Shown here in pieces: positions 19,078-28,300 of a DNA stretch of 45,584 nucleotides. The position numbers were made by a program, and so were the translations under genes. Source of the DNA: Sphingobacterium sp. (lineage in GTDB: Bacteria; Bacteroidota; Bacteroidia; Sphingobacteriales; Sphingobacteriaceae); NCBI GenBank assembly GCA_029239355.1, contig JAQZAZ010000035.1:1-45584 (forward strand), read 5' to 3'. Positions within the stretch are counted from its first letter, which is position 1. Every line of letters starts with the position of its first letter. The notes beneath the pieces are model-generated. The model was not told the DNA's origin. It did no database searches and saw only the letters and a list, made by a program, of their open reading frames with translations.

Positions 19078-19965
19078 GTGGAAAATATACTAGAATTACG
19101 CACTGTGCATACCGGTTCACTGACGTTGGGTGAGGGACCTATCTGGGACGAAAGAATCCAAACATTATACTTCGTTGATATTCTCCAGAAAACACTATAC
19201 CGCTGGAACTATGCATCCAAAGAAACAAGTTTAAAAATATTTGAAGAATATATCAGCTGCATCGCTTTATCAGAAAATGAAGGGCTGATCCTAATAGCGC
19301 TTGAAAGTGGCGTTTTTAGTTATGCGCTAGACACGGAGTCACTTTTATTTATATGTAAGCCTGAATCACAAAATAACTTTAGATATAATGATGGCCGTGT
19401 AGATTGGAACGGAAGCTGGCTACTCGGGAGCATGAACAATCTCAATAATGGCCCGGATGCCCCTCTACTTCCCGATGCGACGCTCTATAAGGTCGAGGGA
19501 ACAACTGTAACTTCTTTATTAAAGGGTGTCACTATTTCAAATGGAATAGCATTTCGCAAACCCTATATCTATTTTATCGATTCCAAACTAAACTGCATCC
19601 GTAAGTTTGTTTATGACCAGGAACAATTTACATTCATCAAGGAGATTTTTAAACTTGAAGACGGAACAACTTTGGACGGTATGTGCATCTCAGCGGACAA
19701 CAAGCTTTTTATTGCTAATTGGGCCGGATCTAAAATAATCGTGTTCGATCTTTTGAAAGAACATGTCATAAGTACAATACCCTTACCATGCCTAAACCCC
19801 ACATCCTGTACTTTTGGAGGACCAGACATGAATGAGCTGTTTATCACTACCGCATCGATAAACGAGAACAATACCGCTGTAGCGGGAGTTTATGTCATCA
19901 GGCTAAATGAACATGGTGTCCCAGAAAATAAAATAAAACTAAAGAACCTAAAAAATGAAAATTAA
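19078..19965 (+). CDS. SMP-30/gluconolactonase-family lactonase
   Basis: A 295-residue six-bladed beta-propeller of the regucalcin/gluconolactonase family. It would hydrolyse the aldonolactone made by the sugar dehydrogenase to the open sugar acid. Expected metal and substrate positions are present: Glu in TLGEGPIWD, Asn in NDGRVDWNGSW, Asn in SNGIAFR, and Asp in TLDGMCIS. It starts with GTG at 19078, 25 bp after the GH36 stop; no better ATG is available before the conserved GEGPIW. There is no signal peptide. Its end overlaps the GH95 start by 11 bp, suggesting translational coupling. It supplies the middle step of the oxidative pathway. Confidence 0.9.
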   Translation: MENILELRTVHTGSLTLGEGPIWDERIQTLYFVDILQKTLYRWNYASKETSLKIFEEYISCIALSENEGLILIALESGVFSYALDTESLLFICKPESQNNFRYNDGRVDWNGSWLLGSMNNLNNGPDAPLLPDATLYKVEGTTVTSLLKGVTISNGIAFRKPYIYFIDSKLNCIRKFVYDQEQFTFIKEIFKLEDGTTLDGMCISADNKLFIANWAGSKIIVFDLLKEHVISTIPLPCLNPTSCTFGGPDMNELFITTASINENNTAVAGVYVIRLNEHGVPENKIKLKNLKNEN

Positions 19966-22294
19966 AAAACGGTTAAGTTATATCTTTTTTGCATTCATAT
20001 CCCTCCCATTGGCTGCGATATGTCAAAAAGGGGATCCGAACTTGAGATTGTGGTATAACCAGCCAGCTTCTCAGTGGGAAGAGTACCTACCCCTGGGAAA
20101 CGGTAAAATGGGCATGATGCCAAATGGAGGGATCCATAAAGAGAATATCACCCTGAACGATATCACTTTATGGTCTGGCTCCCCACAGGATGCTAATAAT
20201 TATCAGGCAAACGAACATCTACAGGAAATCCGTTCATTGCTGCTCGCTGGCAAAAATGAAATCGCACAGGAGTTGATCAATAAGCATTTTATATGTACGG
20301 GACCAGGATCTGGAGGGGGCCAATGGGGCTGTTTTCAGACTATGGGCGATTTAAATATCGACTATACCCTCAATAAAAATGTAAAACCTTTAAATTATAA
20401 ACGCGAACTTGATATCCAGACAGCAACGGCTTCGACATCATTTGTGATTGATGGGACAAAATACACCCGGGAATATCTTACTAGTTTCAATACCGATGCC
20501 GGCTATATCCGTTTAAGTGCAGATAAAGCAAAAAGTATATCCGTAGAAATCAGCCTAAACCGACAGGAGAAAGCCTCATACCAGATCCAGGGCAGCCAAT
20601 TGACCATGTATGGTCAGCTGGACAACGGTACAGACGGTAAGGGCATGAAATTTATTACGCGGGTATCGGCCAAAGTCAAAGGAGGCACTGTGTCCTACCT
20701 AAATGACCGAATCATAATTAAATCTGCGAACGAGGCCATAATTCAAGTGGTTACGGATACGGATTATAAACAAAATGACCATTTGACCAATAGCGACCGC
20801 GTAATGGAAAAAGCGATATCGACCAACTGGAATCAGGAACTAAGTCTACATAGGAAAAAATATGCAGCATTGTTTGACCGTTTATCTTTATCATTTGGAG
20901 CCTTTAAGCAGCTACGGACTCCGACCAATGAAAGACTAAAAAACTACCAACACAATCCGTCAGCAGATCCCGAACTGGCTGCATTATTTTTTCAATATGG
21001 GCGATATCTCAGTATAAGCAGTACCAGATTGGGATTGCTTCCTCCAAATTTACAAGGGCTTTGGGCCAACCAGATTCGTACACCATGGAATGGTGATTAT
21101 CATCTTGATGTAAATGTACAAATGAACCACTGGCATCTTGGACCAGCCAATTTGAGCGAACTTGAGCTGCCGTTGACTGATCTGGTAGTAGGCTTGACTA
21201 AAAACGGTGCGAAAACAGCCAAAGCATACTATAATGCTCCGGGATGGGTAGCGCATGTGATAACCAATATCTGGGGCTATACCGAACCCGGAGAGGCGGC
21301 CTCCTGGGGGATTGCCAATGCAGGATCTGGGTGGCTTTGTAACAACCTATGGAATCATTTTGCATACACACAAGATCTTAATTATCTGAAAAGTATATAT
21401 CCTGTTTTACGTGGTGCAGCACAATTCTACAATGCAGCACTCATGTCCCATCCAACAAAAGGTTGGTTGGTGACCGGTCCATCGGTTTCGCCTGAAAATG
21501 CTTTTTATCTTCCAAATGGAACACATGCAAATGTTTGTATGGGACCTACCATAGATAACCAAATTACAAATGAGCTATTTAAAAATCTAATTACAGCGAA
21601 TGAGCTTCTGGAATTGGGAGATCCATTCTGCGATACTTTACAACAAAAGATACCACTGCTCGCTCCAATTGCCCAAGTCAGTACAGATGGCCGGATAATG
21701 GAATGGCTCGAAGATTATAAAGAAACAGATCCCCAACACAGACATATTTCTCATCTATATGGCTTATATCCAGCCAATCAGATTACAGTCAACGGTACAC
21801 CGGAACTTGCCGCTGCCGCAAAGAAGACCCTTGAAGTACGTGGTGATGATGGTCCAAGCTGGGCAATTGCGTACAAAATGATCTTCTGGGCAAAACTGAA
21901 AGACAGCGAGAGGGCTTATAAATTGTTCCGACAACTGGTTATTCCTCGAACAGATACGCATATCAATTATGGTGCAGGTGGAGGTTCTTACGCAAATCTT
22001 TTAACGGCAGGACCACCATTTCAGATCGACGGTAATTTTGGCGGCACCGCAGCAATAGCCGAAATGCTAATTCAAAATAATAAAGATTATATAGAACTAC
22101 TACCCGCTCTACCCAAAGACTGGTCACATAAAGGCTACATCAATGGTTTAAAAGCAAAGGGAGATTTAACAATAGATATGCAATGGCAAGACGGGCAAAT
22201 TACAATAGTGAAAGTATATAGCAAAAAGAAAAAAGCAATACATGTAGTATATAACGGAAAGTTACATAAACTAAATACCATTTTGTTAAAATAA
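19955..22294 (+). CDS. GH95-family alpha-L-fucosidase / alpha-L-galactosidase
   Basis: A 779-residue inverting glycosidase with a signal peptide (about 1-23, ending AAICQ), so exported. The N-terminal GH95 domain starts LRLWYNQPASQWEEYLPLGN with GKMGMMPNGG and LWSGSPQD. The central (alpha/alpha)6 barrel has DVNVQMNHWHLGPANL. The general acid Glu is about E514 (TGPSVSPENAF) and the base-side Asp about D692 (FQIDGNFGGTAAIAEM), the counterparts of E566 and D766 in Bifidobacterium AfcA. In AfcA two Asn (N421, N423) assist catalysis; here the first of the pair is Asp (D385) and the second N387. Members act on alpha-1,2-L-fucose or alpha-L-galactose, and the preference here is unclear. Confidence 0.92.
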   Translation: MKIKKRLSYIFFAFISLPLAAICQKGDPNLRLWYNQPASQWEEYLPLGNGKMGMMPNGGIHKENITLNDITLWSGSPQDANNYQANEHLQEIRSLLLAGKNEIAQELINKHFICTGPGSGGGQWGCFQTMGDLNIDYTLNKNVKPLNYKRELDIQTATASTSFVIDGTKYTREYLTSFNTDAGYIRLSADKAKSISVEISLNRQEKASYQIQGSQLTMYGQLDNGTDGKGMKFITRVSAKVKGGTVSYLNDRIIIKSANEAIIQVVTDTDYKQNDHLTNSDRVMEKAISTNWNQELSLHRKKYAALFDRLSLSFGAFKQLRTPTNERLKNYQHNPSADPELAALFFQYGRYLSISSTRLGLLPPNLQGLWANQIRTPWNGDYHLDVNVQMNHWHLGPANLSELELPLTDLVVGLTKNGAKTAKAYYNAPGWVAHVITNIWGYTEPGEAASWGIANAGSGWLCNNLWNHFAYTQDLNYLKSIYPVLRGAAQFYNAALMSHPTKGWLVTGPSVSPENAFYLPNGTHANVCMGPTIDNQITNELFKNLITANELLELGDPFCDTLQQKIPLLAPIAQVSTDGRIMEWLEDYKETDPQHRHISHLYGLYPANQITVNGTPELAAAAKKTLEVRGDDGPSWAIAYKMIFWAKLKDSERAYKLFRQLVIPRTDTHINYGAGGGSYANLLTAGPPFQIDGNFGGTAAIAEMLIQNNKDYIELLPALPKDWSHKGYINGLKAKGDLTIDMQWQDGQITIVKVYSKKKKAIHVVYNGKLHKLNTILLK

Positions 22295-22370
22295 AGGTTT
22301 ATTTACCCGACCAAAATTAATGTCTCTAAACTTCCAGACAATTGCTCTCAGCTGATTATATTTTCCAAAT

Positions 22371-22398
22371 AAGCGTCCGTTCAAAAATACGGACGCTT
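22371..22398 (+). terminator. Hairpin downstream of the GH95 gene, likely terminator
   Basis: A perfect 10-bp stem AAGCGTCCGT / ACGGACGCTT (22371-22380 and 22389-22398) encloses an 8-base loop, 77 bp after the GH95 stop. No strong T-run follows on the plus strand, so it may be a transcript-stabilising 3' hairpin rather than a classical terminator. Confidence 0.6.
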
Positions 22399-22718
22399 AG
22401 GTTTAAACAAGATATCAAAAGATCATGAATATTCAAAACATAATACTTGATATAAATAAAACTCATTTAAACCTAATAACACAGCTAGTTGAACTAATCC
22501 TAATGAAAAAACTAAGATTCAAGATGTCTATATATACTTTGATAAAAAACAAGTTTTTTATCACTTTTTCTGAAACTTGATTTTTGACAACGCGTAGTGG
22601 CTGCTTCGCTATACTTTTTATTATAACCATTCCAGCCAGGTTCGTCCTCTTCTTGTCATACAAGGTTAAATCCCGATGAATAGACACTTTGGCGTCACAA
22701 AGCCGGACTCCATTATAA

Positions 22719-22979
22719 GTAGAACAATTGCTGGCGTCCCAGTTTCCCGGCAAAGAACTGGTCTGTATAGGCAGTTCGGATAAATATATCAGCATCTGTT
22801 ATGTAGACCCCAACGTTCGGCAGGAAACGATCAAAGAATTGCTGTCTAAGCGGGTGCATATCCTGCCCCAAGTGATCCGTTTTCAGCAGCTGCCCGCGAT
22901 CTTGCGGACCAGCAATGGAAAAATAGATTATCATGCCATGACAACGCTGATCAGCGAGTCCAGTGCACTGGTACAATGA
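22719..22979 (+). pseudogene. C-terminal remnant of an acyl-adenylate-forming enzyme (NRPS A-domain / DltA-like)
   Basis: An open frame of about 86 codons without a proper start (the stop just upstream is at 22716-22718) reads VEQLLASQFPGK, then RVHILPQVIRFQQLPAILRT and SNGKIDYHAM. The final part matches the A10 core motif of adenylation domains (L-P-x-T-x-N-G-K-I-D/x-R/x-x-A), where the Lys is catalytic. Everything upstream, including the AMP-binding core, is missing. It is therefore the 3' tail of a lost gene, followed 6 bp later by an intact hairpin. Whether the parent was an amino-acid-activating NRPS module or a D-alanine ligase cannot be decided. Confidence 0.7.
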
Positions 22980-22985
22980 TGATAA

Positions 22986-23015
22986 GTCCGGCACGCTGTA
23001 GGCCACGTGCCGGAC
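22986..23015 (+). terminator. Terminator-like hairpin after the adenylation-domain remnant
   Basis: A perfect 10-bp GC-rich stem GTCCGGCACG / CGTGCCGGAC (22986-22995 and 23006-23015) with a 10-base loop lies just after the stop of the remnant. It is followed later by ATTTTATTAG. It probably terminated the lost gene. Confidence 0.65.
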
Positions 23016-23211
23016 AATCCATTGGCATTTTATTAGTGCCTATCAGCTTTGTCCCAAAAAAAATAAATGATAAACCAATTATACCAAATTCAAGCTGGCG
23101 TTTTGGATAAAACAACAGATGAATCTTGCGTATCTTAAGGTCGTAACCCAAAGAACTTTGGAATGAATATGAAATTTTCGCAAAAGATTCATACTTATTT
23201 TATTAAAAAGT

Positions 23212-23219
23212 TATATTTG
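23212..23219 (+). promoter_or_regulatory. Candidate -7 box upstream of the ECF sigma gene
   Basis: TATATTTG fits TAnnTTTG exactly and lies 82 bp upstream of the sigma-factor ATG. No clear -33 TTTG is seen. It would give a housekeeping promoter for the sigma/anti-sigma pair. Confidence 0.4.
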
Positions 23220-23301
23220 TGTTATTAATTGATGAAGTTCGGCAAAAAAGACAGGGTCTAGCTTCTGTTATTCACCTTAGAAAAACGTACCTAAATACAA
23301 C

Positions 23302-23892
23302 ATGCAGGACAGCGATTACGCCATACTATCTGATGGAATCTTGGTTGATCTGATTCGCCAGGATGACGAGAAAGCTTTCTCAGTCATCTACCAGCGATAT
23401 AGTATGCCTTTGTACGTCCATGCCAACAGATTTATCCGTGATCGCGAGGAGACAAAAGATATCCTACAAAAAGTCTTTGTCAAGATCTGGTCGATACGCA
23501 ACAAGTTGCCGACAGACATCAAGCTTTCCTCCTACCTTTATCAAATCGTTAAAAATGAACTGATCAACTATATTTCACATAGCAAAGTTGTTGATAAATA
23601 TCTGGAAAGTATGTCCTCTTATGCATCCACCTACATATCGGACACCGATCATGTCATCCGCGAGAAACAATTGCAGGACATCATCGAGCGAGAGATCCAA
23701 AATCTACCTGAAAAAATGCGTGAAATATTTCAGTTGAGCCGCAGGCAGTATCTAAGCCACAAAGAGATTGCCGAAAAACTTGGAATCAGTGAAAAAACAG
23801 TAAAGAATCAAATATCAAATGCACTCAATTTGTTGCGCCACAAGTTACCCTTACTTCTGTTTATCCTTGCTTTTTTTCCGGACCGACCCTAG
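23302..23892 (+). CDS. ECF RNA polymerase sigma-70 factor (FecI-like)
   Basis: A 196-residue extracytoplasmic-function sigma factor. Region 2 is at about residues 25-95 (AFSVIYQRYSMPLYVHANRF, DILQKVFVKIW) and region 4 at about 125-180, with the helix-turn-helix SHKEIAEKLGISEKTVKNQI. It is followed by a FecR anti-sigma gene and an STN-domain SusC, the standard three-part surface-signalling set: ligand binding at the outer membrane releases the sigma factor through the anti-sigma. It would direct transcription of the SusC/SusD genes and probably of the whole downstream cluster. A hydrophobic tail (LLLFILAFFPDRP) is common in this family. Confidence 0.95.
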   Translation: MQDSDYAILSDGILVDLIRQDDEKAFSVIYQRYSMPLYVHANRFIRDREETKDILQKVFVKIWSIRNKLPTDIKLSSYLYQIVKNELINYISHSKVVDKYLESMSSYASTYISDTDHVIREKQLQDIIEREIQNLPEKMREIFQLSRRQYLSHKEIAEKLGISEKTVKNQISNALNLLRHKLPLLLFILAFFPDRP

Positions 23893-23983
23893 TGGTCCAA
23901 GTTTTTTTAAAAAAAAAATCATTTTGATCTGGGACCTGTGGCCGAGTTAACTGTTATACTCCAAAACAACAACACAACAACAC

Positions 23984-25210
23984 GTGAAAGAACCATTAAA
24001 AGTAGATCGCGATTTACTAAAAAGATATACATCAGATCAATGTTCGAACCGAGAGAGAGCCTTTGTGGATGATTGGTATATCAGCTATGTAAACCAGCTG
24101 CCTGATTTTGAGCTGACAGCCGAAGAACTACAAGCGGATCTTTCGAATGTATGGAACAGCATTGATGCCGAAATCCAGGTACCGCAACCATCCAAATATC
24201 ACTGGAAGAAATGGTTTACAACAGCAGCATCAATTTGTGTTATTGGCTTTTCTTCCTATTATTTCCTTATACACAATTCCTCCACTGCCCCCAAGGGCAT
24301 TAGTAGCAGGATACAATCTTCAGAAGTTGAAACAGGTTCATCTTCTAAACAAAAGATCCTCCCGATCCCAGCAGCAATCAGCGGAGCCATCTTGATTTTA
24401 TCGAACGGCGAGCAAATAGCACTGGACAAAAACGGTGGATCATACAGTCGCAAAGATCACGACATCCTTATCGATTGGAGCGATAACAATCAGCTTGTTT
24501 ACCAAGCCGACGACTCAAAAAGTAACAGTCAAGCTGTACGCAGCAATACACTTGTAGTACCAAAGGGCAATACCTACAAAATTCGGCTTGCGGACGGTAC
24601 GCAGGTAACGCTCAATGCGGATAGTAAATTGACTTTTCCGGTACAGTTTACAGGTACAAAACGCGAAGTGACACTGGATGGTGAAGCTTACTTTGAGGTC
24701 AGCAAACGGCAGATCAGCGCCGGCAGTAAAATGATCAAGCAGGAATTTATCGTCCACGCCGGCCAGAATGCCATTCAGGTATTAGGCACAAAATTCAATG
24801 TCAAAGCTTATCGTGAAGACAAACAGCAAAGTTTTACCTTGGAAGAGGGGGCCATTGCTTTAAATAATCCTGCCAATCCTGCTCCTATCCTATTAAAACC
24901 TGGTCAAAAAATCATACAGACAGGCGACGAATTTACGCTACTGGAAGTTGATCTTTCCAAGGATCTCTCCTGGAAAAATGGCGATTTCTACTTCGATTCG
25001 GCGACCGTACAAGAAATCATGGCCCAAATATCACGATGGTATAATATTGAAGTGGAATACCTCGGTCCCATTAACAATCAACGATATATAAGCAGCATAT
25101 CTCGCAAAAAAACATTACAGGAAGTCCTTGAAATATTAGAGACCACCACAGGTATCAAATTTGATATCCGGATAAAAGGCAAAGAAAGGAGGTTGATGGT
25201 AATACCCTAA
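23984..25210 (+). CDS. FecR-family anti-sigma factor
   Basis: A 408-residue inner-membrane protein. The cytoplasmic N-terminal part (about 1-78) would bind the sigma factor, and one membrane helix lies at about 80-102 (FTTAASICVIGFSSYYFLI). The periplasmic part contains a FecR domain (about 185-285; VPKGNTYKIRLADGTQVTLN, REVTLDGEAYFEV) and a DUF4974-type domain at the C-terminus (about 330-405; FDSATVQEIMAQISRWYNIE). Translation starts with GTG at 23984, 91 bp after the sigma gene. The periplasmic domain should receive the signal from the STN domain of the SusC encoded next. Confidence 0.95.
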   Translation: MKEPLKVDRDLLKRYTSDQCSNRERAFVDDWYISYVNQLPDFELTAEELQADLSNVWNSIDAEIQVPQPSKYHWKKWFTTAASICVIGFSSYYFLIHNSSTAPKGISSRIQSSEVETGSSSKQKILPIPAAISGAILILSNGEQIALDKNGGSYSRKDHDILIDWSDNNQLVYQADDSKSNSQAVRSNTLVVPKGNTYKIRLADGTQVTLNADSKLTFPVQFTGTKREVTLDGEAYFEVSKRQISAGSKMIKQEFIVHAGQNAIQVLGTKFNVKAYREDKQQSFTLEEGAIALNNPANPAPILLKPGQKIIQTGDEFTLLEVDLSKDLSWKNGDFYFDSATVQEIMAQISRWYNIEVEYLGPINNQRYISSISRKKTLQEVLEILETTTGIKFDIRIKGKERRLMVIP

Positions 25211-25240
25211 CGAAAGAAAAAAAACGATTTCAAAAAAAAT

Positions 25241-25264
25241 CTAGAGGCGTTGCACCGCCCCTAG
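25241..25264 (+). repeat. Inverted repeat between anti-sigma gene and STN-SusC
   Basis: CTAGAGGCG and CGCCCCTAG flank a 6-base centre, giving a stem with one mismatch, 30 bp after the FecR stop. A T-stretch (TGATTTTTGA) follows shortly after. It could be a terminator or attenuator splitting regulator from transporter expression, or part of the ECF-dependent promoter region. Confidence 0.5.
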
Positions 25265-25368
25265 AACTGATTTTTGAATTCACGCCTAGCATTTATTACG
25301 AAAATTATGAACTGCATGACATGTCTCCTTGTCTGGAGGGACATCCATGTCCAAAAATCAACAAACAA

Positions 25369-28300
25369 ATGTATCAATATTTTTTTGCTAATGAAAAGTA
25401 TCAGGTAAATCAACCGACCCAAAGACCACCTATCTTTTCCAACTTTATAATCAAATTGCTTATGCGATTTCAATTATTCTGCATTTTGTTTTTGGTTTTG
25501 TTTTTACAAACAGCCACAGCCCTGCACGGCCAAAACAAAATTAACCTAAATGTCAAACGTGCCAGCCTCGAACAGATCCTGCAACAGGTTCGTGCGCAGA
25601 CGGGATATGATTATGTGATCCGTCCCGAGCATAGCAAATCGTTCTCAGCCCTAACGATCAACTTAAGTGAGCTTGAGCTTAACGAGCTGCTCGCACTTTG
25701 CTTCCAGGGACAATCCCTGGGCTTTATTGTGCGCAACAAGACCATTATTGTCACGGATAATCAGCAGCAACGCACGATTAATGGAATCGTTACAGATACG
25801 CAGCAAAAGCCCCTCGCCGGAGCAACTGTACGGATCAAAGGCACCAATAATCAAACCCGCACAAATGGAAAGGGAATATTTGTATTGTCAAATGTACCCA
25901 GCGATGCGATACTCGAAATCAGCTACTTAGGCTATGAATTACGGCAAATAGACCTCAGTGGTACACCAGCAAGCAACCTAGGACCGTTATTTGTACTCAA
26001 GCAACAGATTTCTGCGCTCGACGAAGTATCCGTGATGGCAAATACAGGATACCAAAAACTAGACCCCAGCAAGGCTACGGGTTCGCTCGTCGTCATTGAC
26101 GAAAAGAAAATACAGGAAAGTCCGGCTTTGAGCCTGATGGAGCGATTGGAAGGTCAAATTCCTGGCGTTCAATTTGATACCCGTACCAATAGGATCCTTG
26201 TCCGCTCACCGAATACCTTTTCCAGCACCTCCAGTACTCCACTGATTGTCATCGACGGCTTTCCGGCAATGGAACAACAGTTGAGCAGCAATCCAACGGG
26301 CTCCGGTGATCGTCTTTCCGCCACAAGTACAAGTGCCGGAATACTCAATAACTTCAACCCGGACGATATCGCCAGCATTACGGTACTGAAAGATGCCGCC
26401 GCAGCCTCTATCTGGGGATCAAGAGCTGCCAATGGCGTTATTGTCATCGAAACAAAGGCCGGCAAATTAGGGAAAAATAGCATCAACTTCTCTTCTACGC
26501 TAGGGACCTCTGCCCCGCCCAACCTACATAACTTACGGAGCATGAATGCAGCGGAGTATATAGATTTTGAGAAAGAACTCTTTGACAACAATTTCTTTTA
26601 CGATCCTACATCCGGCTGGCGCGCGCCAAATCGATCCGATGCCATCATGACAATGTTCCGTGCTAAACGCGGGGAGATCAGCCTTGCCGAAGAAAACAGC
26701 ATACTCAGCCAATTGGGGCAGGTGGACAATCGTCAGCAAATCCGTGACCAGTTGTTGCAGGCAGCACAAAGCCAACAATATAATCTATCTTTCAATGGCG
26801 CAGTGCAGGGAGCCCGCTATTATGCTTCGGCTGTATATTCAAAAGACAGACCGATCTACCGAGAAAACGACGCCAATAATATGTCCTTGACATTCAATGT
26901 CGAAAACAATTATTTTAACAACAAGCTAAAAGTATCGTTAGGGCTCAACCACATTATTCAAAAGAGTAAGGTCAATGGCGCTGCTATCCGTGCAATCAGT
27001 CCCGGTACTTTTGGGCTCACACCATACAACCTGTTATTGGATGAAAACGGCAATAGCATCAACCGTTATTTTGCTTTCACCCCTCAGGTCGCCCAAGAGC
27101 GCTTTGAAAGTCAGGGATATCTACCTTGGTCCTATAATCACATTGATGAACTTAGCCTGAGCAACGATCGGTACGACAATAACCTAACGCGCTTCACCGG
27201 TCAACTGGCCTATCACCCGCTTAGCTGGCTGAACGCATCTTTATCAGGATCCTATCAAAAGGGCCTGCGTAATATGGAGAGCCTCCGCGATCGCGACAGT
27301 TATGAGATGCGCGACCTGATCAATAGTGGTACGACAATAAGCAGTACAGGAAAACTCATCTATGGCGTCCCCTTAGGTGGCAAATATATCACTTCCAACA
27401 ACAAAACAGACGATTATTCCCTGCGTTTCCAGTTAGATGGATCCAAAAAATTTAATGATATCCACCAGATAGACCTATTTGCCGGCAGCGAGATCCGCCA
27501 AAGCCAGATGATCGGCTATCTGCAGACACGCTACGGTTTTGACAAAGACACTTATCAATCTACCGTCATCAATCCGACCGTTCCATACAAGGATATCTAT
27601 GGAGCCAACAAAACATTAAATATACAGGATGCTCCGATCAATATAGACCGTATACGCTACCTGAGCTATTACGCCAATGCCGGCTATACACTCCTTGAAA
27701 AGTACTTTTTAACAAGTAGCTTACGTTTTGATGACGCTACGATCATTGGTGTCGACCGGTCAAAACGTGCCAAACCCTTTTGGTCTGCAGGCATGCGTTG
27801 GGACCTACACAAGGAAAACTTTATGCGTGCGCTGCCCTGGATAAATGCACTTAGCTGGCGTGGGAGCATTGGTACGGGAGGCTCAGTACCGCGTGACGGC
27901 ACGTCATACACCTTGTACTCAGCTTCGATAACCGATTTCTACACTCAGCTTCCTACCGGATCTATCAGTATTCCAGCCAACCAACTGCTGGGCTGGGAAA
28001 CGACACGCACATTTAACACAGGACTGGATTTCAGCGCTCTAAACAGCCGACTGACTGTCAACCTTGATTATTATACAAAAAGATCATACGGAATTGTTGC
28101 TTCGGTCCCCTACAATTCAACCTATGGATGGTCAAGTCTGTCCTTCAACACCTCCAATATGAAAAGTCATGGTATTGACCTGAGTATTCAGGGTCAGCTT
28201 ATACAGGGAGCAAACTGGAAGTGGAATAGTGCTTTAAACATCGCTTACAGCAATAACGAGGTGACTGACGACCGCTTCCCAAATACATTGAAGACACCCG

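Larger units (their letters stand above)
22295..23301. other. Gene-poor junction of about 1 kb
   Basis: Between the polysaccharide locus and the sigma-factor operon I see only two hairpins (22371-22398 and 22986-23015), one decayed gene fragment (22719-22979), and a presumed promoter for the sigma factor. A 110-codon frame on the minus strand (22463-22795) overlaps the fragment and is not recognisable. From the look of the sequence, the stretch upstream of it (to 22294) is more AT-rich than the operon that follows. Confidence 0.6.

Noticed and set aside
22463..22795. 110-codon minus-strand frame in the junction region
   Set aside because: Overlaps the recognisable adenylation-domain remnant on the other strand, and no motif could be assigned.
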